From Onishia taeanensis (GTDB lineage Bacteria; Pseudomonadota; Gammaproteobacteria; Pseudomonadales; Halomonadaceae), in contig NZ_JABVXC010000001.1 of NCBI RefSeq assembly GCF_013349955.1, positions 124,001 to 188,000 on the forward strand: a stretch of 64,000 bases of DNA, written 5' to 3'. The notes below the pieces were generated by a model, which searched no databases, was not told the origin of the DNA, and worked only from the letters and a program-made list of their open reading frames with translations. This document shows positions 28,730 to 37,118 of the stretch, piece by piece; the stretch's first letter is position 1; each line of letters starts with the position of its first letter. The translations under genes were made by a program, and so were the position numbers.

Positions 28730-29152
28730 ATGTTCAAGAAAATCATGGTCCCCGTGGACCTGGCACATAAAGAACTCTTGAAGCCTTCTCTCGACCTGGC
28801 GGCGGATATCGCCAAGCTGTATCAGGCCGATACCTGCTACATAAGCGTAACGGCGAACACGCCAGGCGCTCTGGCCAAGACCCCTGAAGAGTATGCACAA
28901 AAGCTCGAGGCCTTCGCCAAGGAGCAGGGGCAGCTGCATGGACAAGTGGTCAGCTCCAAGGTCATCACCTCTCCCGACCCGGTTGCCGACATGGATGACG
29001 CCATCATTCAGGCTATTCATGACACGAACGCAGATCTGGTCATCATGACCACGCATCTGCCTAGGCGGCTGGACATCGTCATGCCGTCCACTGGCGGCAA
29101 GGTCGCCTCTCATACCGACGTATCTGTATTCCTGGTCCGGCATAGCGACTGA
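28730..29152 (+). CDS. UspA-family protein paired with BCCT carrier, copy 1
   Basis: A 140-residue universal-stress-fold protein opening with MFKKIMVPVDLAH. It resembles the UspF/UspG branch more than TeaD. The ATP-loop region usually written G-x2-G-x9-G-S/T is altered: here it runs MTTHLPRRLDIVMPSTGGK, so nucleotide binding is uncertain. The C-terminal strand SVFLVR is normal. It starts 50 bases before a BCCT carrier, and the same pair recurs at 31285-33445. UspA proteins next to osmolyte carriers (TeaD with TeaABC) tune transport, so a regulatory role on the BCCT protein is a reasonable inference, not shown. Confidence 0.85.
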   Translation: MFKKIMVPVDLAHKELLKPSLDLAADIAKLYQADTCYISVTANTPGALAKTPEEYAQKLEAFAKEQGQLHGQVVSSKVITSPDPVADMDDAIIQAIHDTNADLVIMTTHLPRRLDIVMPSTGGKVASHTDVSVFLVRHSD

Positions 29153-29202
29153 CGGCCTGCACAAGACGACACCCTTTCGTTTCACCAAACGGAGACTTCC
29201 CT

Positions 29203-30870
29203 GTGGAAAAAAACTCCCCTAACGCGAGCAGTGACAAGGACGCCCCTGTCTCTGATGGCGTGCCAGCGCCGGAAGGACCGGCGAACCTGATCGATACCGA
29301 TTACGTGATCGGCCAGGATAACGTCACCACTCGCCGTTTCGGCCTCGATGTCGACCTGCATGGCAAGGTTTTCACCATCTCGTCATTGCTGATCCTGTTC
29401 TTCGTGTTCCTCACCTTGGCGCTCCAGGACCAAGTTGAGCCGATCTTCAATGCGATCTTCGCGTTCCTGACCGGTAACATGTCTTGGTTCTTCCTGCTGG
29501 CGGCCAATATCTTCGTGCTGCTTGCCGTGGTCCTTATCTTCACGCCCATGGGCAAAATCAGGATTGGCGGTGCGCACGCCACACCGGACTTCAGCTATCT
29601 CGGCTGGTTCGCGATGCTATTCGCCGCCGGCATGGGCATTGGCCTGATGTTCTACGGTGTTTCAGAGCCCCTGACTCACTTCGGTACTGCCATCGGCGGC
29701 ACCAGCATGGAGGATGGTGTCAGGACCGACTGGGCACCGTTGGGCGCCGCTGCCGGCGACCAGGACGGCGCGATGTCGCTGGCCATGGCCGCTACCATCT
29801 TCCACTGGGGCCTGCACCCCTGGGGTATCTATGCGGTTGTGGCCTTGGCACTGGCGCTGTTCTCCTTCAACAAGGGCCTGCCGCTGACCATGCGCTCGGT
29901 CTTCTACCCGATCCTGGGTGAGCGGATCTGGGGCTGGCCGGGCCATGTGATCGACATCCTGGCCGTGTTTGCCACTCTGTTCGGCCTGGCGACCTCCTTG
30001 GGCCTGGGTGCCTCACAGGCGTCTGCCGGTCTTGCCTATCTGTTCGATATCCCCAACAACGACGTCACCATGGTGCTGCTGATCGTGGGCATCAGCGCGG
30101 TGGCGCTGCTATCTGTCCTTGCAGGCGTCGACAAGGGTGTACAGCGCCTTTCACAGCTCAACATGGTGTTGGCCTTCCTGCTGCTGGCCTTCGTGATTGC
30201 CGTCGGCCCGACCATGGCGATCGCCACCGGCTTCTTCAAGAACCTGGGCGCCTACCTGGTGGACCTGCCGGCACTCTCAATGCCCTTTGGCCGTGAAGAT
30301 GCCAACTTCAGCCAGGGCTGGACCGCCTTCTACTGGGCCTGGTGGATTTCCTGGTCACCGTTCGTCGGCATGTTCATCGCCCGCGTCAGCCGTGGCCGTT
30401 CCGTGCGTGAATTCCTGATCGCCGTGCTGCTGGTACCGTCACTGGTTTCGGTGCTATGGATGACCGCCTTCGGCGGTACCGCCATCGACCAGGTGATCAC
30501 CGACAACTTCCAGGGCGTCAAGGACGCGGCCCTCGAACTGCAGCTGTTCACGATGCTGGGTCAGCTGCCGCTGACGTCCATCACGTCCTTCGTGGGGATC
30601 GTGCTGGTGATGGTGTTCTTCGTCACTTCCTCGGATTCCGGTTCACTGGTGATCGACTCCATCACCGCCGGCGGCAAGGTCGATGCGCCCAAGCCGCAGC
30701 GCATGTTCTGGGCCATCATTGAGGGTGTGATTGCCATCGCCCTGTTGCTGGGTGGCGGCCTGACCGCACTGCAGACGGCGGTCATCACCACCGGCCTGCC
30801 GTTCACGCTGGTACTGCTGGTGGCCTGCTATGCCATCATCAAGGGACTGCTCTCGGAACCCAAGGGCTAA
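29203..30870 (+). CDS. BCCT-family betaine/choline/carnitine transporter, copy 1
   Basis: A 555-residue transporter with twelve predicted helices after a hydrophilic N-terminus of about 55 residues. BCCT signatures are AAGMGIGLMFYGVSEP in the sodium/substrate helix, FHWGLHPWGIYA, and WAWWISWSPFVGMFIARVSR. It begins with GTG at 29203 behind GGAGA; the second copy also uses GTG. The C-terminal tail is short, unlike osmosensing BetP. Its place beside the betaine-catabolic genes suggests glycine betaine or a related quaternary amine as substrate, but the exact one is not readable. It is cotranscribed with the preceding UspA-like gene. Confidence 0.92.
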   Translation: MEKNSPNASSDKDAPVSDGVPAPEGPANLIDTDYVIGQDNVTTRRFGLDVDLHGKVFTISSLLILFFVFLTLALQDQVEPIFNAIFAFLTGNMSWFFLLAANIFVLLAVVLIFTPMGKIRIGGAHATPDFSYLGWFAMLFAAGMGIGLMFYGVSEPLTHFGTAIGGTSMEDGVRTDWAPLGAAAGDQDGAMSLAMAATIFHWGLHPWGIYAVVALALALFSFNKGLPLTMRSVFYPILGERIWGWPGHVIDILAVFATLFGLATSLGLGASQASAGLAYLFDIPNNDVTMVLLIVGISAVALLSVLAGVDKGVQRLSQLNMVLAFLLLAFVIAVGPTMAIATGFFKNLGAYLVDLPALSMPFGREDANFSQGWTAFYWAWWISWSPFVGMFIARVSRGRSVREFLIAVLLVPSLVSVLWMTAFGGTAIDQVITDNFQGVKDAALELQLFTMLGQLPLTSITSFVGIVLVMVFFVTSSDSGSLVIDSITAGGKVDAPKPQRMFWAIIEGVIAIALLLGGGLTALQTAVITTGLPFTLVLLVACYAIIKGLLSEPKG

Positions 30871-30876
30871 ATCCCG

Positions 30877-30904
30877 GCATCATCCGGCCTTGGCCGGATG
30901 ATGC
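30877..30904 (+). terminator. hairpin after BCCT copy 1
   Basis: A perfect 13-bp stem (GCATCATCCGGCC and its complement) with a 2-base gap, 7 bases after the stop. No T-run follows. Confidence 0.65.
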
Positions 30905-30917
30905 TATGCGCCACAAT

Positions 30918-30955
30918 GCCACAGGCGGTCCATTGGACGGTCTGTGGCGTTTTGT
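30918..30955 (+). terminator. second terminator after BCCT copy 1
   Basis: GCCACAG pairs with CTGTGGC (30918-30948), with an inner GTCC/GGAC pairing, followed by GTTTTGTT. It is a better intrinsic terminator shape than the hairpin before it. Confidence 0.65.
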
Positions 30956-31131
30956 TCTGATCATGCGAGGCCTCGGCTGGTGGTGCAGATGACGTGCAAA
31001 AGCGCCTTGCAGGTGCTAAAGCGGCGCCACTACCCGCAAGCGAGCCCTCCGCTTGTTCTGTTAGCCTTTTCCATCAGCATGTGTCCTTAACCCCCGCTGT
31101 GTCTCGCAACCAACCGGCTTTGTTGATAACG

Positions 31132-31163
31132 CCTTGGTCGCTTAGTTTTTTAGCGACCAAGGG
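31132..31163. repeat. hairpin between the two usp-BCCT units
   Basis: CCTTGGTCGCT and AGCGACCAAGG form a perfect 11-bp stem around a loop containing TTTTTT. It lies about 120 bases before the second usp gene. Its role is unknown: it could be a leader hairpin or a remnant of the duplication junction. The rest of 30956-31284 shows no gene. Confidence 0.55.
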
Positions 31164-31284
31164 CCAGCAGAAAGCCGAGCATGGAAGCGGAGCTGGAATT
31201 TCGCCGGGCACATGCCCAGACTGTGAGGCACCTAAAGCAACATCAAGGAACTACAGCCAATTACAACCCGCCGGAGACACCAAG

Positions 31285-31713
31285 ATGTTCAAGAAGATCA
31301 TGGTCCCCGTGGATCTCGCCCACCTCGATGTGATCGAGCCATCGCTGAAGATTGTCGCTGACCAGGCGAAGCATTACGACGCGGAAGTCTGTTACGTCGG
31401 CATCACCGCCGCCACGCCCGGCGCCGTGGCCCGCACGCCGGAGGAATACACCCTGAAGCTAGAGGCTTTCGCCCAAGAGCGCGCCAAGGTCCACGGCCAG
31501 CCGGTCAGCACCCACACCATCGTCAGCCCCGATCCCATCTCGGATCTCGATGATGACCTCATTAAAGCCATCGACGAAGTAGGCGCCGACCTAGTGGTGA
31601 TGCCGACCCACCCGCCCAAGCATGTGGATGTGATCATGCCCTCTCATGGGGGTAAGGTGGCGACCCACACCAAAGCCTCGGTCTTCCTGGTGCGTCCGGA
31701 AGCCGGCGAATAA
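31285..31713 (+). CDS. UspA-family protein paired with BCCT carrier, copy 2
   Basis: A 142-residue paralogue of the protein at 28730, with the same MFKKIMVPVDLAH opening, the same TPEEY...KLEAFA central block and the same altered nucleotide loop (MPTHPPKHVDVIMPSHGGK). The start is ATG 31285 with GGAGA ahead; longer upstream frames have no ribosome site. Spacing to the BCCT gene is 46 bases, close to the 50 of copy 1. The pair evidently arose by duplication of a usp-BCCT module. Function is presumed regulatory, as for copy 1. Confidence 0.85.
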   Translation: MFKKIMVPVDLAHLDVIEPSLKIVADQAKHYDAEVCYVGITAATPGAVARTPEEYTLKLEAFAQERAKVHGQPVSTHTIVSPDPISDLDDDLIKAIDEVGADLVVMPTHPPKHVDVIMPSHGGKVATHTKASVFLVRPEAGE

Positions 31714-31759
31714 CCGCGTTGAGACTTACACCTATCGATAATCGCAAGGGAGACGTCTA

Positions 31760-33445
31760 GTGACTAAGCAACCCAACGACGATAAACCCAACGATGGCAA
31801 GCCCAGGGAGCCGGATGATACCGGCACCGAAGGTATTCCAGCGCCCGAAGGCCCGGCCAACCTGATCGATACCGACTATGTGATCGGCCAGGACAACATC
31901 ACCGCTTCTCCCCTGGGGATTGATGTGGACCTGCACGGCAAGGTCTTCCTCTTCTCGTCGCTGGTGATTCTGTTATTCGTGATCGCCACGCTGGCCCTTC
32001 AGGATCAGATGGAGCCGATCTTCAATGCGATGTTCAGCTTCCTGACCACCAACCTGAGCTGGGTCTTCCTGCTGGGTGCCAACGTCTTCGTGCTGCTGGC
32101 GATAGTGTTGATCTTCACACCAATGGGCAGAGTCAGGATCGGGGGTGCCAATGCCAGACCTGACTTCGGCTACCTGGGCTGGTTCGCGATGCTGTTCGCC
32201 GCCGGCATGGGCATCGGCCTGATGTTCTACGGCGTATCGGAGCCACTGACGCACTTCGGCACCGCGATCGATGGCATCAGCATGGAGAACGGCGTGCGTA
32301 CCGACTGGGCGCCGCTGGGCGCCGCTGCGGGCGACCAGACCGCCGCCATCGACCTCTCCATGGCTGCCACCATCTTCCACTGGGGCCTGCACCCTTGGGG
32401 CGCCTATGCCATCGTCGGCCTGTCGCTGGCGATATTCGCCTACAACAAGGGCCTGCCGCTGACCATGCGCTCGATCTTCTACCCGATCCTCGGGGAGCGC
32501 GTCTGGGGCTGGCCGGGGCATGCGATCGATATCCTGGCAGTCTTCGCCACCCTGTTCGGCCTGACCACCTCGCTGGGGATCGGCGCCACCCAGGCGTCCG
32601 CGGGTCTCCACTACCTGTTCGGCGTCCCCGACACCAACACCACCCTGATTCTGCTGATCATGGGCATCACCGTGGTGGCACTGGGCTCGATCATGTTGGG
32701 GGTGGACAAGGGTGTGCAGCGCCTGTCGCAGCTCAATATGGCGCTGGCCTTCCTGCTGCTGGCCTTCGTCATCGCCGTCGGCCCGACGTTGATGATCGCC
32801 ATCGGCGTGTTCGATAACCTACTGGGCTACGTCCAGAACCTACCGGCGCTGTCGATGCCCTTCGGCCGCGAAGATGCCAACTTCAGCCAGGGCTGGACCG
32901 CCTTCTACTGGGCCTGGTGGATTGCCTGGTCGCCGTTCGTCGGCATGTTCATCGCCCGGGTCAGCCGCGGCCGCACGGTGCGCGAATTCCTGACCGCCGT
33001 GCTATTGGTGCCGTCACTGGCTTCGGTGGTATGGATGACCGCTTTCGGCACCACTGCCATCGATCAGGTGATCAACCAGGGCATCACCAAAGTTCAGGAT
33101 GCCGCATTGGAGCTGCAGCTTTTCACGATGCTTGAGACCCTGCCGCTTTCCAGCATCACTTCTTTCGTGGGGATCGTGCTGGTCATCGTGTTCTTCGTGA
33201 CGTCCTCCGACTCCGGCTCACTGGTCATCGACTCGATCACGGCGGGTGGCAAAGTCGATGCACCGAAGCCGCAGCGCATCTTCTGGGCATTGATCGAAGG
33301 GGCCCTGGCGATCGCGCTGCTGCTCGGCGGTGGGCTGAGCGCCCTACAGACGGCCGCCCTGACCACCGGCCTTCCCTTCACCATTGTATTGCTGGTGGGC
33401 TGCTATGCGATCGTCAAGGGCTTGATGTCCGAACCACGAAGCTGA
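31760..33445 (+). CDS. BCCT-family betaine/choline/carnitine transporter, copy 2
   Basis: A 561-residue carrier colinear with copy 1. It shares a nearly identical N-terminal motif (PAPEGPANLIDTDYVIGQDN), the helix motif AAGMGIGLMFYGVSEP and WAWWIAWSPFVGMFIARVSR. It starts with GTG at 31760 behind AAGGGAGA. Most differences lie in the N-terminal tail and in loops, for example the segment after DQVI near residue 435. Retention of two carriers may reflect different affinity, induction or substrate; the sequence alone does not say. A strong terminator follows. Confidence 0.92.
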   Translation: MTKQPNDDKPNDGKPREPDDTGTEGIPAPEGPANLIDTDYVIGQDNITASPLGIDVDLHGKVFLFSSLVILLFVIATLALQDQMEPIFNAMFSFLTTNLSWVFLLGANVFVLLAIVLIFTPMGRVRIGGANARPDFGYLGWFAMLFAAGMGIGLMFYGVSEPLTHFGTAIDGISMENGVRTDWAPLGAAAGDQTAAIDLSMAATIFHWGLHPWGAYAIVGLSLAIFAYNKGLPLTMRSIFYPILGERVWGWPGHAIDILAVFATLFGLTTSLGIGATQASAGLHYLFGVPDTNTTLILLIMGITVVALGSIMLGVDKGVQRLSQLNMALAFLLLAFVIAVGPTLMIAIGVFDNLLGYVQNLPALSMPFGREDANFSQGWTAFYWAWWIAWSPFVGMFIARVSRGRTVREFLTAVLLVPSLASVVWMTAFGTTAIDQVINQGITKVQDAALELQLFTMLETLPLSSITSFVGIVLVIVFFVTSSDSGSLVIDSITAGGKVDAPKPQRIFWALIEGALAIALLLGGGLSALQTAALTTGLPFTIVLLVGCYAIVKGLMSEPRS

Positions 33446-33490
33446 ACCATGTCATCGGGCTACGGGCCTGATGACGACCCGCTAGACGCA

Positions 33491-33527
33491 TCAAGGGCGG
33501 CCTATTTAGGCCGCCCTTGATCGTTTT
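33491..33527 (+). terminator. terminator after BCCT copy 2
   Basis: A perfect 12-bp stem, TCAAGGGCGGCC with its complement (33491-33520), a 6-base loop, then TCGTTTT. Confidence 0.8.
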
Positions 33528-33588
33528 GGGTCAGCGGATATCGTCCACCCCGTCCCCTCTCCCAGGTTCGACACGCCGTGTCACCCGC

Positions 33589-34317
33589 TCAGTGCCACAG
33601 TTGGTAAAGCGGCGTTTCGGGATCGAAGTGCGTCGCCAGTTGAGCCTGAAGAAGCTCGGCGGTAGCCAGGGCATCGACCAGCGCATGGTGACCCTGGTAG
33701 GGCGGCAGGCCATAGCGCAGCCGACTATCATGCAGACGTATCGACTCCGGCGGCCGGCCCATCCATCGCTTGAAGCGCGCCCACCGCGACTGACGATGCA
33801 GCCTGGCCTCCAGCGACATGGTATCGATCACCGGAAAGCGCACGCCCTCCCCGCGACGCGCCTTCACGGCCGCATCCAGAAAGGGGCGTTCGATATGACG
33901 AAAGTGCACCACGACCAAACGCCCGGCCAGGGCTTCGAGCAACTCATCCAGAATGTCGTCCAGATCCGGCGCCTCGGCTATTTCCGAGTGAGTGATGCGG
34001 TGAAAGGTGATCGAGCGCTGGTTCAACGGGCGCTGAGGCTTGACCACCCAGTAACGCCGCCTGGGCAAGTGGATACGCTGCTGGGAAAAGGGAACCAGGC
34101 CGACGCTGACGATGGCATGGCGCCGTTCGTCGAGACCGGTGGTTTCCATGTCCAGCGCCACCAGCGGCACCTCGCCGATCGGCATGTTCGGATCGAGATC
34201 GTAAGCGGCGAAAAAACGCCGCAGTGCAGGATCACGGACTTGGCTAGCCCGACTAGCCAGATACTCGGGCCAGGCATGCTGATCGACCTTGGCGTGACGA
34301 AACGGAAACTTGAGCAT
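33589..34317 (-). CDS. DEDDh-family 3'-5' exonuclease
   Basis: A 242-residue exonuclease of the DnaQ/RNase T superfamily. Exo I is LVALDMETTGLDERR (Asp, Glu) near residue 55. Exo II lies in the DLDDILDELLEAL region. Exo III is HHALVDALATAEL, with His and Asp spaced as in the DEDDh type. It starts 26 bases after the cNMP/CBS/DUF294 gene with GAAGG ahead of the ATG, so the two form an operon, a pairing I know from other gammaproteobacteria. It may act in repair or RNA/DNA turnover; its natural substrate is not evident. Confidence 0.85.
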   Translation of the reverse strand: MLKFPFRHAKVDQHAWPEYLASRASQVRDPALRRFFAAYDLDPNMPIGEVPLVALDMETTGLDERRHAIVSVGLVPFSQQRIHLPRRRYWVVKPQRPLNQRSITFHRITHSEIAEAPDLDDILDELLEALAGRLVVVHFRHIERPFLDAAVKARRGEGVRFPVIDTMSLEARLHRQSRWARFKRWMGRPPESIRLHDSRLRYGLPPYQGHHALVDALATAELLQAQLATHFDPETPLYQLWH

Positions 34318-34343
34318 AGACCTTCGCGACGGTAGTTAGCCCC

Positions 34344-36236
34344 CTAGGGCAAGGGGTAGCGGAACTTCAGGAACTTCTGGGCATTGCTCAACACCTGAAA
34401 GGCATCCTTGAGGTTGTGCCGCTCGGTATCAGACACGTTTTCGGGCTCGATATTATTGTCCGGCTCGCGTTCTTCCTCGATATCGATGACCTGATGGCGA
34501 ATACGCACGATGGAGATGAACTCCATGGCATAACGGATGCGTTCACTGGAACGCCCCACCAGTAGCTGGGTCTGGGCGATGGCATCGAGCCGGTCAAAGG
34601 AATTCTGAGCCCGAGACCCGCAGGCCAGCGCATGGACGCGAATCAGGTCGACCATCGGTGCGGTCCCCCGGCGCTTCAGATTGATCGAGTTGTTCTGCTT
34701 GCCGTCCTTCTCCATCACGAAGGTGCGGAAAAACCCCAGCGGCGGCGTGCGATTGAGCGCGTTGCGCGCCATGGCCGCCAGAAAACGCGGGCTCTTCGAG
34801 GCCTTGTCGGCGACCAAATCCTGAAGCTGTTCGACGAAGTCTTCCTCGCCATAGACATGATCCAGATCAAAGAAGATCGAGCTGTGCAGCAGACGCTCAG
34901 GATTGGGATCATCGATCCAGTCATTGAAGTACTGTCTCCAAACCCGCAGCGGCTGTCGCCACCGTGGATTGGTGGCCATGATATCGCCTTTGCAATAGGT
35001 ATAGCCGCAGGCATCCAGCCCATCGCTGACTCTCTGAGCCAGGGTCAGGAAGTAGGCGTCATGTTGTTCTGGATCAAAGCTGTCATCGAGGACCAGGGCG
35101 TTGTCCTGGTCGGTGACGATGGCCTGCTCGTTGCGGGCCATCGATCCCATCACCATGAAGCAATAGGGTACCGGCGGTGGACCCAGTTCCTCCTCGGCCA
35201 GCTCAATCAGTCGCCGGGTGAAACTGCGGCCGATGGTCGATAGGGCACTGCCCACCATCTGCGAGCTCGCACCGTCGGCGACCAGGCCGACGAAGGTGCG
35301 CCGCACATCGGACCCCAGCCGCGCTAGGCCCTTGTGGCTGGTCTGGTTGAAGATATTGTTGACCAGGTACAGGCTGCTGTTGGTCTCGTAGCGGATGATA
35401 TCGGAGAGATGCAGCATCCCCACCGGGCGGCGACGATGCAGCACCGGCAGATGGTGGATATTGTTGCGCAGCATGCATAGCATCGCCTCATGCACCGACT
35501 CATCGGACTGGATAGCTATCAGGTGAGGGCTCACCACCTCGGATACGGCAGTCGCCGCATCGAGCCCTGCTGCCAGCACTCGGGTGCGCAGGTCCTGGTC
35601 GGTGAGAATCCCTAGAGTGCGCCACTGTTTGCCATCGCCCAGCACGAAGGTCCGTGCCGAGACCTCGTCCTCGGCTCTCAGCACCAGCACCGAGGACACG
35701 TTCTGCTCACACATTTTCGCGGCGGCGGCCTGGATGGTGGAATCAGCCTCGATCATCACCGGTAGGCGCGTGATCAACTTGCGCACCCGGGTCGTCATCA
35801 TGGTGTTATCGTGGTGCTGATGATCCACCGTCGTCTCGAGGCGCGGGCGGCCTACCTCGACGAAGTCAGCAAATGTCTCATCGGCATCGCAGAGGCGACG
35901 GAACAGCTCGCCGGGGATGAAATAGACCAGGGTGTCTTCGATCGCCTTGACCGGAAAGCGAACCTGCTGGTTTCTGAGCAGGTCGAAGTAGCCAAAGATA
36001 TCGCCCTCGCCGAAGCGGTTGAACAATTCCCCGTTGCGCCGATAGACCTCCACGGCGCCGCTGCGGATATAGTACAAATCCTGCGTTGGCTGGCCGTCCT
36101 CACAGATCATGGTACCGGCGCGGAAATACGTGATCTCGACGGCACCGGCTACCTCGTCGAGCAGATCGTCGCTGAGCGTATCGAAGGGCGGATTGCCCGC
36201 GATGTGCTGGCGAATTTCCAACAGTTCCACTTCCAT
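34344..36236 (-). CDS. cyclic-nucleotide-binding, CBS-pair, DUF294 nucleotidyltransferase-like protein
   Basis: A 630-residue signalling protein. Domains in order: a cNMP-binding domain at about 15-130 (FGEGDIFGYFDLL); two CBS motifs at about 155-285; a DUF294 nucleotidyltransferase-like domain near 310-440 with GSMARNEQAIVTDQDNALV carrying the G-S and D-x-D residues; and the DUF294 C-terminal domain. This resembles a GlnD-like transferase module controlled by nucleotides. The start chosen is ATG 36236 with GAGG 8 bases before; a GTG at 36242 is possible. It is in an operon with the exonuclease. Ligand and target are unknown. Confidence 0.85.
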   Translation of the reverse strand: MEVELLEIRQHIAGNPPFDTLSDDLLDEVAGAVEITYFRAGTMICEDGQPTQDLYYIRSGAVEVYRRNGELFNRFGEGDIFGYFDLLRNQQVRFPVKAIEDTLVYFIPGELFRRLCDADETFADFVEVGRPRLETTVDHQHHDNTMMTTRVRKLITRLPVMIEADSTIQAAAAKMCEQNVSSVLVLRAEDEVSARTFVLGDGKQWRTLGILTDQDLRTRVLAAGLDAATAVSEVVSPHLIAIQSDESVHEAMLCMLRNNIHHLPVLHRRRPVGMLHLSDIIRYETNSSLYLVNNIFNQTSHKGLARLGSDVRRTFVGLVADGASSQMVGSALSTIGRSFTRRLIELAEEELGPPPVPYCFMVMGSMARNEQAIVTDQDNALVLDDSFDPEQHDAYFLTLAQRVSDGLDACGYTYCKGDIMATNPRWRQPLRVWRQYFNDWIDDPNPERLLHSSIFFDLDHVYGEEDFVEQLQDLVADKASKSPRFLAAMARNALNRTPPLGFFRTFVMEKDGKQNNSINLKRRGTAPMVDLIRVHALACGSRAQNSFDRLDAIAQTQLLVGRSSERIRYAMEFISIVRIRHQVIDIEEEREPDNNIEPENVSDTERHNLKDAFQVLSNAQKFLKFRYPLP

Positions 36237-36390
36237 GCTCACCGCCTCGCCTTGGGTGTCTAGTCGGCCTCTAGAGTGTGAGGAGAATTTGAATCAGTTC
36301 GTCCTGCATCAGGGTACCTCGAGGGCTCAAGTCTCCAACGCCCGCCATGGCCTGTAAAGAGCTACCCCACGCAGAAACGCTCAGGCATGA

Positions 36391-36417
36391 AAAAGACCAC
36401 CCGAAGGTGGCCTTTGT
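36391..36417 (-). terminator. terminator of the DUF4168 gene
   Basis: Read on the minus strand, GGCCACC TTCG GGTGGTC forms a 7-bp stem on a UUCG tetraloop followed by TTTTT, about 40 bases past the stop. Confidence 0.8.
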
Positions 36418-36455
36418 TCTGATGCAATCGGCCCAGATATGGCCGCATTCCGGCA

Positions 36456-36851
36456 TCACTCGGCTTGCGGTTCGACCATGGCCTGGACCCGTTTCATCAG
36501 TTCAGGATCCTGCTGGATAGCCTGACCAATGGCGTTGAAGGTACTGACCTCGAGACCACTGTCCTCGACGATGCTGACCATATCCTTGTTGGCCTCCATA
36601 CGAACTTCCTGTTTGGCGGCTTCGTCCTCGGCGTTCTGCAGGCGCTCGGTGTACTCACGAGACACGCTGGCGATTTCCTTGGAGGCGTCGGCGAACTTCT
36701 GGAGTGTCTCGTCGGAGAAGTCAGTGGCCGGTGCGGCCGCCTGGGCTTGTGCAGCCTCGGAAGAAGCGGCGTTTTCCTGCGCCATGGTAGGCGCGGACAT
36801 GATACCGGCGCTCAGCAGCGCAGCCGTAAACAGGGCAGTCAGGCGTTGCAT
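36456..36851 (-). CDS. secreted DUF4168-family protein
   Basis: A 131-residue exported protein. The signal peptide ends near TMAQ (residue 25). A low-complexity Ala/Gln/Glu linker follows, then a helical DUF4168 domain (FSDETLQKFADASKEIASVS to FNAIGQAIQQDPELMKRVQ). GGAGGT lies 9 bases before the ATG, and a good terminator follows. The family is widespread in proteobacteria and cyanobacteria and has no established function. It is transcribed alone; the TRAP operon upstream ends 254 bases before it. Confidence 0.8.
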   Translation of the reverse strand: MQRLTALFTAALLSAGIMSAPTMAQENAASSEAAQAQAAAPATDFSDETLQKFADASKEIASVSREYTERLQNAEDEAAKQEVRMEANKDMVSIVEDSGLEVSTFNAIGQAIQQDPELMKRVQAMVEPQAE

Positions 36852-37034
36852 CTAAAAAATACCTCCAGGGGAAATACAGTGTATGTAGCTATCATGGGAC
36901 GACAGAGAGCCGCTGGCGTTCAACTGCGTCATGTGAAAAATTGTAACAATGAAGGCTGCCGCAACGAATTCCGACCAGGATAGGGCCTGGCGCAATGCCC
37001 GGCCCTGAGTGCTGCAGGCCCCAGACAGACGCCT

Positions 37035-37118
37035 GGCGACCTTTTCGGGCGACCTTTTCGGGCGGCTTTTTTGGACGAACCAGCCACAGCCCTTAGCCAC
37101 AGCCCTTAGCCATAGGCC
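37035..37118. repeat. two arrays of 13-base tandem repeats at the end of dctM
   Basis: GGCGACCTTTTCG occurs at 37035-37047 and 37048-37060, with a diverged third copy (GGCGGCTTTTTTG) at 37061-37073. A second array, AGCCACAGCCCTT, occurs at 37082-37094 and 37095-37107, with a partial third copy running into the last codons of the TRAP permease. Both units are 13 bases long. Confidence 0.75.

Noticed and set aside
28730..31713. Calling the UspA-like proteins TeaD
   Set aside because: The TeaD nucleotide-binding glycines are not present in the expected places, and the partner is a BCCT carrier rather than TeaABC.
37035..37118. CRISPR-like array
   Set aside because: Units are 13 bases, directly abutting, without spacers; these are simple tandem repeats.
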